Shown piece after piece: positions 26,559 to 37,364 of a stretch of 56,256 nucleotides of DNA. Where the stretch lies: assembly GCA_030431515.1 (NCBI GenBank), contig JAUIIX010000013.1, forward strand, positions 1 to 56,256, written 5' to 3'. Each line of letters opens with the position of its first letter. Position 1 is the first letter of the stretch. The stretch comes from a bacterium. Lineage in GTDB: Bacteria > Bacteroidota > Ignavibacteria > Kapaibacteriales > UBA2268. The translations under genes and the position numbers were made by a program. The notes under the pieces were generated by a model. It saw nothing but the letters and a program-made list of their open reading frames with translations, did no database searches and was not told the origin of the DNA.

Positions 26559-29500
26559 ATGTTTGCCTTAATTTTAATATTTTGTAGTTTTCTGCAATCA
26601 CAAGAAGACCTTCCAAAACAGCTTCGCTCTGCTTATGAAGGGAATCATTTTATTGTTGGATTTATGCAAAATGAAATTTGGGGGCAAGTTGATCAAAAAC
26701 TTCTAATTTCATCTCGTTATAATACTTCTGTGACTATTACTACTTATCCAAATTCTGTTAAAGTATATGATGTAAAACCAAATCAATCTAAAAGAATTGT
26801 TATTCCAATGGGTTTTATGATTGAAGATGAAGCACTTATCGAAAAGAAAAACATAGAAATTAAATCTGATAGATTTATAAATGTTGTTGCTTATTCATCG
26901 CAATATATGTCTAGTGAAATGTTTACAGTTATACCTGTTAGTAAATGGGGAAATGAATACCAAGCAATTACTCTTGGAAATGACCATTATGACGTTACTA
27001 ATAATCCATATAAAGACGATTATCAAACTTTACCTCGTAGTGGTGAATTTTTAATATTAGCTAATGAAGATAATACTACAATTACTTTTACTCCAAGGGC
27101 TAGGACAAGGACTTTTGAAGGAAATAAAGAGGAAATTATAACTCTTAATAAATGGGAATCCTATTTAGTCAAAGGTTATGAGTCACGGACTAAACATTCT
27201 TATGATTTATCTGGTTCAATTATTAGGTCTGATAAGCCAATTGGTGTAATATCAGGACACATGAGAACTGCCGTTCCTGCTCAATTAGATTATAGGTTTG
27301 GTGATAGTAAAGATCATATTGTTGAAATGCTTAATCCTTCCAATTTATTTGGAAAAGAATATGTTACGGCTCCATTTGGACAAAGTATTAAATCATATTA
27401 TTGTTTAACCACAATTAAATCAAATACTGTAGTTGATGTAGTTCATAATGGTGGAACTGAAAAAATTCAATTAGACTTCCCAGGTGCAAAAAAATATATT
27501 AGAATAGATGGAGCGGCTAAGTGGACAGCTAACAATGAATTTCAACTTGGTCAGTTCATGGCTCGTTATGGTGAAGATGATGAGCAGTGTAATGACTTTT
27601 ATGATCCTGCATTTGTGATTATTCAACCGATAGAATATTTTAATAATAATTTGAATTTTTTAACAGTAGATTATAATGAATCAAATTATTCACATTCTGG
27701 CAGATTATCAACTTGCGATGAAGAAGTAGAAAATGTACAATATGTTTCTCACCACTTATTATTAATTTCTAAAGATGAAGCAAGATTTAATACTTTAATT
27801 GATGGAATGCCATACCAAGTAACTGAATATGAAGGGACAATCCCTGGTACTGACTTTTACTATGGTTATGCTGAGTTATTACCTGGTGATCACATTGTAG
27901 TAAGTGATGGTGGGGGATTTCAAGCAATAATGTATGGTAGAGGATTTCAAGATTCTTACGCATATTCTCTTGGAGGTGCGAGTGTACCTTCTACAACATC
28001 TGATATTTCAGCTCCAGATCTAACAATATTAAAGGATTGCAGTTCTGCAGATTTTCAATTGTATGATATAAATGAAGATGATACAGGTATTCAATCTGTT
28101 GAAATTGATGAATATTATACAAATAATATTAATATTGAAGAGTTTACAGTTAATAAAGATAATGCAACTATAAAAGTTAGACAAAAAAATAAAAGAAAAG
28201 ATGCTAAAGTAACTATAGACTATTATGATAATGCCGGAAATGGAAAAAGATTTAGTCAAACTTTCTCAGGAGTAAACCCTGTAGTTAATGATGTTGATTT
28301 AGGAACATTAGAAATAGACCCTAATTATGTATTTTCAACTACAATTACTAATGAAGGTAATTCAGAAATAGAGATTAGAAATATTGTTTTTGATGATGAT
28401 AACTTTTACTTACAATTTCCTTTTTCATCTTTCAAATTACAGTCAAATGAAGAAAGACTAATCAATTTTTTAATAAAAGATGATAACATTTCATCAATTC
28501 CTAAATTAGTTAAAATGTTTGTTGTTTCAGACTGTGGCGTTATTGATACTGCTGAAATAAAATTAAATTCTGTTTCTTATGGAATATCATCTCTTGGATA
28601 TGATTTTGAAGAAGTTTTACTTGGAGATAGAGAATGTGGAATTGTTTACTGGGAAAATGCTGATAGCTTAGATTTAACTATTACTGAGTTAGTTTATGAT
28701 GATTCTCCTATAGAACTTGATACTGCTGGTAAATTTCCAATTAATTTAAAGATTGGAGATCGTTTAAATATTCCTGCATGTGTTCAACCATTTGATAGAC
28801 AACACATTCCTTTAAAAGTTACTGCAAAGGTTCGTGCAGAATATGGAACTGTTGAGCATTCGAAAACAATTTCTTTTGATGAAAGCATTAATATAAATTA
28901 TATTCCTGTAGGTGGAATATTTGAAGATAGAATTTGCTCATTTGGTGATGTCTATATTGGCGAAAGTGTCGATAAATTAGTAAATATAATTAATATTGGA
29001 AATTATTTTGCTACTCCAATATTAAAAGAATTAAAAATAGTTTCTACTGATACATTAAGTTCTAAGAATGAAAATATTATTAATTTAATTGAAAGTAATT
29101 TTGAAATTTCTGAAAATAGAGATTTAACTTTTTACTTCGATGCTGAAGAAATAGGTTATTACGAAAATATATATACTTTTGAGTATTTAGAAGGTGTTAT
29201 TCCTAAAGAATTTACAATTACTTTAACTGGAAATGTACTTGGCTCTGAAATAACACCTTTAGATTATTGTTTTGATACTCTATGGGTAGGAGAATCTGAA
29301 AGTAGAATAGTTGATTACTTAGAATACGCAGGAGATATAGATAGATCTGTCTATTTTGTAAATAAATTCAATGCCTATTTTACAGACCCAATTACTAATG
29401 TTAGAAGTAAAATACCTTATTCTATAAGTGGATTAAAAACACCTGTAATCAATCATCCATCTACCTTAACTGATGGTGATATACTCTCAACAGAAGTTAT

Positions 29501-30653
29501 ATTTGAACCATTACAACAGGGCTTATATGAACTGGAAATTCTAACAATTACTAATTCACTTGATCAAGATAAGATGTTTGATTCTACTATTACTCTAATA
29601 TGTGGGTATGGGCTAATGCCAATTCTACCAGAGCTCGAAATAGTTTTTACAAATGAAGAAGTATGGGCTTGTGATACTGCTTTAGGAAATATAAGAGTAA
29701 CTAACTTAGGCGAAACAGATGTCTCAGTAAAAGAATTAAAATTAAATTCTAAATTCTTTACTGAATTTTCTTCAAGTTTTTCTTTACCATTTTATTTAAA
29801 AATAAATGAATCAGTTGATTTCCCAATAAAATTATTTAGATTAAAAGAAGATATTGAAGAAATAGAAGTTAATGTAGTTGCAACTGATGATTTAGACAGG
29901 CATTCTTCTACATTTTCAGAGAAAAAATTGATTGAACCAAGATTTACTCAATTAATTTTACCAAATATTGAATTTATTTACAATATTGGTGATAGTTCAG
30001 TAGTCAATATATATGGAGATATACCATACAATATAGATATACCTGCAAAGCTTAAGATTAAAATTACTGCAGATTATAAGTTAATGTGGTTATTAAGCAA
30101 AAATGCAGAATTAGTCATATCTGATGATACTGGTATTGATCAAAGAATACCTATTAAAGTCAATAAAAACTTTAATGATATTGAGTTTGATTTAGCATTT
30201 TTTGAATTTGAAGTCAATCCAAATCAAAGATGGAGTTTAGATTTATTATATAGATTTATGATGACTTCTTATGTTGAATCTGAGATGACAGTCGAAGTTT
30301 CTTATGATGATTGCTTTCAATCTGTATCAAAAATATACCCTGTTTCTTTGAAAGAGGTGTGTATTCAGTATGGAAGAGTTATAGAATATTTTGATAAAGG
30401 TGATATAAAATTGCATTATGACTACGAAAAAAGTGAAATTAATGTAAATTTAGATATTCCTGTAAGTTCTTATTACGATATATATTTAATAGATATGTTA
30501 GGAAAAAAACATCTTTTGGAAGAAAAAAAGTTTGTAAATATCGGAAAATATTTCTTAAATTATGATTTAAAAAATTTCCCAAATGGAAATTATTTCTTGA
30601 ATGTAGAGACAAAATTTTTAAAAGAACAAAAACAAATAATAATAATTAAATAA
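26559..30653 (+). CDS. Giant T9SS-sorted protein with IgGFc-binding-type domain and ASH repeats
   Basis: A 1364-residue exported protein. A short signal peptide (FALILIFCSFLQSQ) leads into a region (about 30-470) of the IgGFc-binding N-terminal type. Its marks are VIPVSKWGNEYQAITLG, SGEFLILANEDNTTITF and SIIRSDKPIGVISGHM. Several ASH/HYDIN-like Ig repeats follow, with the hallmark 'TITNEGNSEIEI' and 'NIINIGNYFATP' patterns. The end looks like a T9SS sorting domain (LKNFPNGNYFLNVETKF, then a basic tail), although its opening lacks the YPNP motif. It is probably a surface adhesin; the human-IgG name of the domain does not imply a host. The barrel gene follows after 9 bases. Confidence 0.8.
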   Translation: MFALILIFCSFLQSQEDLPKQLRSAYEGNHFIVGFMQNEIWGQVDQKLLISSRYNTSVTITTYPNSVKVYDVKPNQSKRIVIPMGFMIEDEALIEKKNIEIKSDRFINVVAYSSQYMSSEMFTVIPVSKWGNEYQAITLGNDHYDVTNNPYKDDYQTLPRSGEFLILANEDNTTITFTPRARTRTFEGNKEEIITLNKWESYLVKGYESRTKHSYDLSGSIIRSDKPIGVISGHMRTAVPAQLDYRFGDSKDHIVEMLNPSNLFGKEYVTAPFGQSIKSYYCLTTIKSNTVVDVVHNGGTEKIQLDFPGAKKYIRIDGAAKWTANNEFQLGQFMARYGEDDEQCNDFYDPAFVIIQPIEYFNNNLNFLTVDYNESNYSHSGRLSTCDEEVENVQYVSHHLLLISKDEARFNTLIDGMPYQVTEYEGTIPGTDFYYGYAELLPGDHIVVSDGGGFQAIMYGRGFQDSYAYSLGGASVPSTTSDISAPDLTILKDCSSADFQLYDINEDDTGIQSVEIDEYYTNNINIEEFTVNKDNATIKVRQKNKRKDAKVTIDYYDNAGNGKRFSQTFSGVNPVVNDVDLGTLEIDPNYVFSTTITNEGNSEIEIRNIVFDDDNFYLQFPFSSFKLQSNEERLINFLIKDDNISSIPKLVKMFVVSDCGVIDTAEIKLNSVSYGISSLGYDFEEVLLGDRECGIVYWENADSLDLTITELVYDDSPIELDTAGKFPINLKIGDRLNIPACVQPFDRQHIPLKVTAKVRAEYGTVEHSKTISFDESININYIPVGGIFEDRICSFGDVYIGESVDKLVNIINIGNYFATPILKELKIVSTDTLSSKNENIINLIESNFEISENRDLTFYFDAEEIGYYENIYTFEYLEGVIPKEFTITLTGNVLGSEITPLDYCFDTLWVGESESRIVDYLEYAGDIDRSVYFVNKFNAYFTDPITNVRSKIPYSISGLKTPVINHPSTLTDGDILSTEVIFEPLQQGLYELEILTITNSLDQDKMFDSTITLICGYGLMPILPELEIVFTNEEVWACDTALGNIRVTNLGETDVSVKELKLNSKFFTEFSSSFSLPFYLKINESVDFPIKLFRLKEDIEEIEVNVVATDDLDRHSSTFSEKKLIEPRFTQLILPNIEFIYNIGDSSVVNIYGDIPYNIDIPAKLKIKITADYKLMWLLSKNAELVISDDTGIDQRIPIKVNKNFNDIEFDLAFFEFEVNPNQRWSLDLLYRFMMTSYVESEMTVEVSYDDCFQSVSKIYPVSLKEVCIQYGRVIEYFDKGDIKLHYDYEKSEINVNLDIPVSSYYDIYLIDMLGKKHLLEEKKFVNIGKYFLNYDLKNFPNGNYFLNVETKFLKEQKQIIIIK

Positions 30654-30662
30654 GGGGTCATT

Positions 30663-31526
30663 ATGATTAAAGGTTTACCAAAGATTTTATTTATGGTAAT
30701 AATTGCGTTAGTATGTTTTACAGAGGTTTCGTTTGGTCAAGCCAGTCCATTAGCACCTGAAAGTGAAGGTGAACCATTTTATATAGGACCAGTTTTTGGA
30801 TATAATAGAGTAATGCATAATACTAATAAACCTGCAATTCCTCTGGCATTAGACGAAGTTCCTTGTCCTAGTTTTGAAAATGGTTCTGCAAATGGATATT
30901 TTGCAGGTGTTTCTGTTGAATTTATGATAGGAAAAGCTGCAAATAGTAAGTCTTCAATTATTGGAAGATTACTTTATAACACATTTCCTTCATACTTTGA
31001 ACAACAAGGTGATGATTTACCTACAACAGTAAATATTGCTCAAAGTGATGGAACTGTTGTTCCAACTGAAACAATCACATCTATCAATTACTTGAATGAT
31101 ATAACATATTCAACGGTTTCATTTGATGCCTTATTCAAATTTAATTTTGTTAATTCAGGTAATTTTGGAATTGGTATAGTTGCAGGTCCAACATTTGATT
31201 TAACAATGCAAGCAACTGAAATAAATAGATTAAAATTAGTTAGCCCTGATAATGCTCTATTAATCCAAAATCCTGCTTTAGTGCAAGAAAGAGGTTGGAG
31301 TTATCCTGACGGTAAAACTCTTCAGTTTAATGATGGAGATATTACTAATGCTGCTGGGTTAAGAGTAGGATTAAAAATTGGTGGTCAAATTGAGTATTCA
31401 TTTAAGAAATTCATGGTTGTACCAAATATAATGTATAATTTAGCAATTACTGAATTATCTCCTGATTATGATTGGAGAGTAAATGCATTACAAATTGGTG
31501 TAGATGTTAGATTTGCAATTAAATAA
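30663..31526 (+). CDS. Putative outer-membrane beta-barrel protein (OMP_b-brl type)
   Basis: A 287-residue protein with a signal peptide (about 1-31, ending SFGQA). A strand-rich body follows: FYIGPVFGYNRVMHN, YFAGVSVEFMIGKAA, FGIGIVAGPTFDLTM, RVGLKIGGQIEYSF and a last strand LQIGVDVRFAIK. This is the layout of 8-stranded PorT/OmpX-like barrels. AAGGGG before the ATG is a strong ribosome binding site. It lies 9 bases after the giant cargo gene and ends at a terminator, so the two form an operon. Confidence 0.7.
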   Translation: MIKGLPKILFMVIIALVCFTEVSFGQASPLAPESEGEPFYIGPVFGYNRVMHNTNKPAIPLALDEVPCPSFENGSANGYFAGVSVEFMIGKAANSKSSIIGRLLYNTFPSYFEQQGDDLPTTVNIAQSDGTVVPTETITSINYLNDITYSTVSFDALFKFNFVNSGNFGIGIVAGPTFDLTMQATEINRLKLVSPDNALLIQNPALVQERGWSYPDGKTLQFNDGDITNAAGLRVGLKIGGQIEYSFKKFMVVPNIMYNLAITELSPDYDWRVNALQIGVDVRFAIK

Positions 31527-31549
31527 TCAAATCAACTTATCTTTAAAAT

Positions 31550-31584
31550 AATCCTAATCATTAAATTGATTAGGATTTTTTTTG
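31550..31584 (+). terminator. Rho-independent terminator
   Basis: A perfect 11-bp stem (31550-31560 with 31567-31577), a 6-base loop and a T-rich tail follow the barrel gene. Confidence 0.88.
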
Positions 31585-31850
31585 TTCAAATTTTTTATAT
31601 TATTAATATCATAATTATAATTCAATTATATAAGCTATGGAACTTATAAGCAAATAGATGAGTTGATTATGCTTTGTCAATATTGTCTTAACCTTAATAT
31701 CTAATACTATTATTTAAAACAAATAAATGATATTATTTAGTAATAGCAATTCATGAATATAAATTGACATAATCATAATATTAAAAAAGTTGTAATACAT
31801 AGGATTGAATTTAACTTTATGATATTGAATATATTATAAAAAGAATCAAC
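31585..31850. other. Convergent AT-rich spacer without a recognised gene
   Basis: This 266-bp stretch lies between the convergent barrel and OmpA-family genes. I find no ORF of note, no RNA fold and no mobile-element end. GAGTTGATT near 31661 and AATCAACTC near 31845 are inverted copies, but they are too far apart and too short to interpret. Confidence 0.5.
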
Positions 31851-33755
31851 TCACTCAAAGATTTCAACAATAACAGATCTATTTAATGTTCTACCATAAG
31901 GATGGTCATTATCAAAGAAAGAATTAGTATCATATCTAACTGATAAGTTACTATTACTTGAATTAATCAATTTCAGGGCTTCCTCTGCTCTTTTCTTAGC
32001 TAATATCTTGTTGTACTCAATATCGCCAATATTATCAGTCATCGGGATAATAACAACCTTCTTATTAGATTGTAAAGCCGACTTGATAACTGCAATAATC
32101 TTATTGTCAAGTGCATTGAATTTAGTATCATCAAAATTAAAATAACCTAAAATGTACCTTGATTTATTCTCATCTTCAATCTTATTAGAAATGACTTTTT
32201 CTTCTTTTAATATATAGTTTATATTAACTAATAATCTATCATTTAAAGTATTTGTTCTAATAGAAGTAACAGAAGAAGTAGCTAGTAATTCATCATTAAG
32301 AGTATTTATATCTAAGCCCTTATTAAGAGTATATTCAAACTCTCTTTCTTGAAATAATTTATTCTTATAATGATAACTAACACTTGAAATAACATCGTCA
32401 TTTAAACTATAATTAACCTTAAAGTTAAAAGTATAATTATCTGCTAAATATAAACTATTATTCTCAAAATAAGTAAATTCTAATAAGTTATCATTGGAAT
32501 TATCAAAAGTAAAAATTAGTTTATCTTCTTCAGCTTTTAATTCATCATATCTAAATTCAAGTTTTTCCACTTCATTATAATTAATCCTAACTCTACTCAA
32601 ATCAATATTTTCTTTAGAAATAAAAGATTTGATTTTATTTATTCTCTTTTCAACTATGTTTTTATCCTTAGCGATAAATTTACCAGTATTAATTAATACT
32701 TTAGAATTAGGATTACTTTTTAAATTATTTATAATATTTTCAATTAATGAATTATGGGCTAATTCAAACAGTTCATTTCCAGCGCTATGAAGCAACTCAT
32801 CAGAATTTTGTTCAAAGTAGATAATAGGTAGTATGGAATATTTTTCTTGAGTTCTAACAGAATTAAACTTAAAATCTACTGTATCATTGTCTTTGATCTC
32901 TTTACCTTTATGTTCAGCAGAAAGGTAGAAAAACAACTCTATTTCTTTCGGTGCTTCTGGTTCTTTTAATTTTGGAAGAATTGGGTCTTTAGGTGGAATA
33001 GGAGCAACTATCGGAGCATCAATTAAATTATAATTTAATCTTACCCCTAAACTAATACTAGAAAAAGACCAATCTAAATCAGAGACAAGTGGCAGTAAAG
33101 CAATATTATAAGACAAGATAGGGGAGATTGTATATTTTTCAGTAAGTTCAATATCATATTTCACATTCGCACCAACATTTACATTAAACTTATTATAATT
33201 TGGAATCTCACCTGAATATTGTTCTCTTTCTCTCAAACCATTTTCGAAAGTAAATTCATTTTTACCAAGTGCATTTTCAACTTGAGTAAAGTCATTTCCA
33301 ATTGAGTACGCTAAATTTAAATTAAATCCCAAATCAACAGGTAACTTAGTATCTAACCATATAAAATTATTAACAGATAAGAAAGACAAAGAAGCATCTA
33401 AAGGAACTTCAGAATATATAGGATAATATTCGTTTTCTTTTATAAAATTACCAAGTAATTCTTTTCTATTTAAAACAACTGAATTATTAGAATAAGATAA
33501 TTCTAAAGAGTATTCAGAGAAAATTCCAAATAGATTATTTTCAAACTTATTATTAAATCCAAAACTAAAAGCAGGGTTTAAATTAGAAGCACCATCATAT
33601 TTAGAATAATTATAATTGGAAATCCCTTCAAGATTAGTAAAGTCAGTATAATGACTATTAAAATTTAATGATGGACTAAAATAAATACTAAATTTATCTT
33701 TAGAATTCAGATTGATAAAAGAGAGTATAAAAATGCTTAAAATTAATAATTTCAT
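31851..33755 (-). CDS. OmpA-family protein with large N-terminal barrel-like region
   Basis: I place the start at 33755 (634 residues). It begins the signal peptide KLLILSIFILSFINLNS and leaves a 7-base gap to the upstream stop, whereas an in-frame ATG 13 codons earlier would overlap that gene. Residues ~20-250 are beta-rich and barrel-like. A linker full of proline (PPKDPILPKLKEPEAPKEI) follows, then a first OmpA-like region. The C-terminal domain has the peptidoglycan-binding layout (VVIIPMTDNIGDIEYNKILA, KRAEEALKLI, GRTLNRSVIVEIFE). It probably ties the outer membrane to the wall. It is the last gene of the DUF4159-DUF4175 operon. Confidence 0.75.
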   Translation of the reverse strand: MKLLILSIFILSFINLNSKDKFSIYFSPSLNFNSHYTDFTNLEGISNYNYSKYDGASNLNPAFSFGFNNKFENNLFGIFSEYSLELSYSNNSVVLNRKELLGNFIKENEYYPIYSEVPLDASLSFLSVNNFIWLDTKLPVDLGFNLNLAYSIGNDFTQVENALGKNEFTFENGLREREQYSGEIPNYNKFNVNVGANVKYDIELTEKYTISPILSYNIALLPLVSDLDWSFSSISLGVRLNYNLIDAPIVAPIPPKDPILPKLKEPEAPKEIELFFYLSAEHKGKEIKDNDTVDFKFNSVRTQEKYSILPIIYFEQNSDELLHSAGNELFELAHNSLIENIINNLKSNPNSKVLINTGKFIAKDKNIVEKRINKIKSFISKENIDLSRVRINYNEVEKLEFRYDELKAEEDKLIFTFDNSNDNLLEFTYFENNSLYLADNYTFNFKVNYSLNDDVISSVSYHYKNKLFQEREFEYTLNKGLDINTLNDELLATSSVTSIRTNTLNDRLLVNINYILKEEKVISNKIEDENKSRYILGYFNFDDTKFNALDNKIIAVIKSALQSNKKVVIIPMTDNIGDIEYNKILAKKRAEEALKLINSSNSNLSVRYDTNSFFDNDHPYGRTLNRSVIVEIFE

Positions 33756-33762
33756 TTTCAAT

Positions 33763-36700
33763 TTATTTAATGATAGTAATAGGAATAGACTCAATTACTT
33801 TAGAATCAACAATTAATTCAATAAAGTATTGACCATTAGAAATATTAGAAAGATTTAATTCAATTTGTTTTTCACCAATTTCTATGTTTGATTTAAGATT
33901 TAATAATTCTAAACCACGAACATCTCTTAATACTAATTGAGATTCTACATTTATTTTAGAATCTATTTTAATCTTTGCATTCTCATTAGTAGGGTTAGGA
34001 CTTACTGAAATAATACTAATATCTTTATTATAAGTATGAATAACTCTTCTATCTTCATGCAAACCATCGATAATAAGTTTTCCATTAGTAAAAATTGATT
34101 TAGTTGACTTTCCAAAATATGTATCACTTTCAACAAAAGTTAAGTTAGATTCATTAGTCTCTGCAATTCCAGCAACACCTTTAATAAGAATCGCAGTATC
34201 TGCAATTCCAAAATCACCAAAAGCATTTACTTTGATAATTCTTAAATCATTTTCAACTTTATTTTCAACTAAAGTAGCTTTGCCAAATTTAGAATATATT
34301 TCAGTAGGAAAGAAAAGACGAGGATTTATTGAAATTGAAGCATTAAAATTCCTTTCACCTTGATAATTCTTATTAGGCGAATCATTAATTAAAATTGGAA
34401 TTTCAACATCGGCAGCTGGAGATTCTGCTACTACTTCTGGTATGTTCAAGAAATTAGTAGATTTATATGGTAATAAAATAAATTTATTAGCCAATGGACA
34501 AGGATTAGCATTTATGTATAATCTAACCTCTCCTTGATAAACTTTATCCCATTCAATTTCTACTTGAATTGTTTCACCTGCTAATATAAAATTAGGCAGA
34601 GAAGAAACTATTTTATACCCATTATTCGGAGCAAAAGTATAACCAATTAATTCAATATCTTTTTGAAATTGATTAGTAATTGTTAATATTCTATTACCTT
34701 CCTCTTCAATAAATGGAAGATATTCATGACTTGCTATTAATTCAGAGCCAATTCCATCTATAGATAAAGTTATTTCAAAGTAATACTTCGTTTGATTATT
34801 AAAATATAACCTTAGCTTAGCAGTATTCTTAACAGCAAAAAAAGGAGAATATGAAATTGATAAGGCAAGAGTATCATCTTTTGTTAATATTCTTGGGATA
34901 AAATCATTTACTTTAAAAAATCCATCTGCTTCTACAATTTCAAAAGAAGTAATATCTAAGTCAATTTCATCTAAACTTTGAATAATATTAATAGTTTGAG
35001 TAACTGTATCATTAATGCAAAGTGTACCAAAATCATATTCATCAGTAAAATATTTAACATTACGAGGTAAACCAATTCCACTTAGTGGTACTTGAAAAGA
35101 TTGGGTGCAATTATCAGAGAATACCAATGTATCATCTAATTTACCAACATCTTGAGGATTAAAATAAATATTAAATGAAATACACTCACCAGGTTTTAAC
35201 GTATCTTTATATTTATCAAACTTTATATTATAATTAATTTTAGAATTAAACCAATAATTTGATAATTTGAAATCAACTTCACCTGTATTACAAAAATAGT
35301 TGCTATAGTAAATAGTATCAGAAGTAAAAATAAATTCTTCAGAAGTATAAATTGAGTCGTAACTAACTTTTGGTTCTATAATACTAATAGTAGAATCACT
35401 TATATCAGAAATAGGGAACATAATTCTAAATTTAGTTAATTCAGAAGGATTTCTCGAAGATAAAGTAATGGTATTCTCTGTAGAGGCGAATGAACCAGCA
35501 ATTACTTCACCTGATGCACCTCCAAAACCTTGAATAGCTCTATTCTGAACTAAATCCCAAACAAGCATTTGCGGAGCCCATTTAGAAATAATGACTAACA
35601 TAGAAGAGTTAGGACTAAACGATAAGTCTATAGGATCAGATGAACCAACTTCAAAAATATTAAATACAGTTCCAGATTCAACATCTAATAAATAAACAAA
35701 AGCTTTTTCTAAAGTTACATCATTAATTTTACCTGCAATAGCTATGAATTTTCCATCATTTGAAAAAGTCGAATTTATAATATAAGGAGTCGCATCTACA
35801 TTTATCGTTTTGATAATACTGTTATCAATAGTGCTAACTATAAAAATATTACCTGAGTAAGAAACTACAGACATTAAATCTGTTTTCTTGGAAATTGAAA
35901 CTGATGAAATATGTGTGTCAAAATCGATAGAATCAATTAGACCATTCATATCATATTTAAAAAGTTTTTTTCCATATTCTTGTAAAAGCCAAAAAGAATT
36001 ATCTTTCTGATCTGTGAAAATTTGCTGAACTGGAGTAACATTACTTACAAATCTGTAAACTGGTAAATTAGTATTTATATTATAAATAAGGAAAGAATCT
36101 TTATTTGCCACTTTCTTATTATCTCTGATACCAACTACAAAATGATCATCATCAATAAAACCAGTACCTGTATATTCAAAAGTAGTAATTGAATTACCAA
36201 ATCCGTATAAACCACCTTGCTCTAATTCAATTATTTTATTATCATATAATTTAATTAAATTATCACTATAATTATACTCCAAATCTAAAATATCATTATT
36301 TAAAGAATTTTTGGCACTCGATAAATTTTTAAAATCCTGATTTATTTTTATTAATCCTTTACGAGTAGTATCTTGCGGAATATTCCATACAAATGAATTT
36401 GATGTTGATGAACCAATTCTTTCCCAAGTATCTCCACTATCTAAAGAGAAACTAATATCAGTTTTAAAACCATTAGTGCTACCTTCCCAAGTTATTTCTT
36501 CATCAAAGCAAGGAGAGAATTTTTCTCCTCCATTTGGAGTCAATACATTAAAGAAACTGCTTAATTCTTCGCTTGTAATTTTTAAATTATTTCCAGTGAA
36601 GATTAGATTTGCTTTTGCTCCATCATCAAAATGAACTGTAAAAACATCAAAGTATGGAATCTCTGCTTCTGGCTTAAAAGAAAATGTTAGTAAATAGTTA

Positions 36701-37302
36701 GAAGAAGGAGTAATAGCTGTTGGAGGTTTTGAAAAATCTGAACTACCTAATTTACCATCCCAAGATGCTTTAAAAAATTTAGTTCGAGTAGTAATACTAT
36801 CTACTTTAATAGAAACAATATTTCCATCAATCATTCTATTACCATTTGTTCTCATAAAGACTTGTCTAATATGAGTACTACCAGGGCTGGCAACTCCAAA
36901 ATCTACGGTTTCAATACGTAATCCATCATCTACCTTAGTAAATATTAATCTGGGAGTATTTATATCTGGAAATGATAAATCAACGGAAGAAACATACCCT
37001 TTATAATTACAAATAAGAGTACCAGTATAATTCTTCGCATCACGAATAGAAGCATAATAAGGTTTCCATTTAACCTTAAATTTATTCCCTGAGATAATTT
37101 CAAATTCAAGAATAAGCTGAGAGAAATTTTTTTCAATTACTAAAAAATCAGATTTAGATGGTATAACATCTTCACCGAATAAAGATAAACTTGCTTCTGC
37201 ATTAATATAATATTCTTCATCGACATAGGAATTAGAAATATCAAGAACTAATTGTGAGTAAGAACAATAAGTTAGTATTAAAAATAATAGTATAATTTTC
37301 AT
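33763..37302 (-). CDS. T9SS-sorted surface protein with beta-propeller-like and ASH domains
   Basis: A 1179-residue exported protein. A signal peptide (KIILLFLILTYCSYS) is followed by an Ig-like region. A segment of the NGGEKFSPCFDEEITWEGS type (about 255) resembles Ig modules of surface proteins. A WD40/YVTN-like propeller follows (about 380-620; LSISKKTDLMSVVS and NSTFSNDGKFIAIAG patterns), then ASH repeats and a cohesin-like part (VEIPILINDSPN). A type A sorting domain ends the protein (VSPNPTNENAKIKI, LSNISNGQYFIELIV). The OmpA-family gene follows after 7 bases, suggesting a cargo-anchor pair. Its ligand is unknown. Confidence 0.75.
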   Translation of the reverse strand: MKIILLFLILTYCSYSQLVLDISNSYVDEEYYINAEASLSLFGEDVIPSKSDFLVIEKNFSQLILEFEIISGNKFKVKWKPYYASIRDAKNYTGTLICNYKGYVSSVDLSFPDINTPRLIFTKVDDGLRIETVDFGVASPGSTHIRQVFMRTNGNRMIDGNIVSIKVDSITTRTKFFKASWDGKLGSSDFSKPPTAITPSSNYLLTFSFKPEAEIPYFDVFTVHFDDGAKANLIFTGNNLKITSEELSSFFNVLTPNGGEKFSPCFDEEITWEGSTNGFKTDISFSLDSGDTWERIGSSTSNSFVWNIPQDTTRKGLIKINQDFKNLSSAKNSLNNDILDLEYNYSDNLIKLYDNKIIELEQGGLYGFGNSITTFEYTGTGFIDDDHFVVGIRDNKKVANKDSFLIYNINTNLPVYRFVSNVTPVQQIFTDQKDNSFWLLQEYGKKLFKYDMNGLIDSIDFDTHISSVSISKKTDLMSVVSYSGNIFIVSTIDNSIIKTINVDATPYIINSTFSNDGKFIAIAGKINDVTLEKAFVYLLDVESGTVFNIFEVGSSDPIDLSFSPNSSMLVIISKWAPQMLVWDLVQNRAIQGFGGASGEVIAGSFASTENTITLSSRNPSELTKFRIMFPISDISDSTISIIEPKVSYDSIYTSEEFIFTSDTIYYSNYFCNTGEVDFKLSNYWFNSKINYNIKFDKYKDTLKPGECISFNIYFNPQDVGKLDDTLVFSDNCTQSFQVPLSGIGLPRNVKYFTDEYDFGTLCINDTVTQTINIIQSLDEIDLDITSFEIVEADGFFKVNDFIPRILTKDDTLALSISYSPFFAVKNTAKLRLYFNNQTKYYFEITLSIDGIGSELIASHEYLPFIEEEGNRILTITNQFQKDIELIGYTFAPNNGYKIVSSLPNFILAGETIQVEIEWDKVYQGEVRLYINANPCPLANKFILLPYKSTNFLNIPEVVAESPAADVEIPILINDSPNKNYQGERNFNASISINPRLFFPTEIYSKFGKATLVENKVENDLRIIKVNAFGDFGIADTAILIKGVAGIAETNESNLTFVESDTYFGKSTKSIFTNGKLIIDGLHEDRRVIHTYNKDISIISVSPNPTNENAKIKIDSKINVESQLVLRDVRGLELLNLKSNIEIGEKQIELNLSNISNGQYFIELIVDSKVIESIPITIIK

Positions 37303-37364
37303 TTTTGTATAAGATTAAAGTCAAAAGACGCTTTGAAAGAGAATTTTGTTACAGAATTTGTTAT

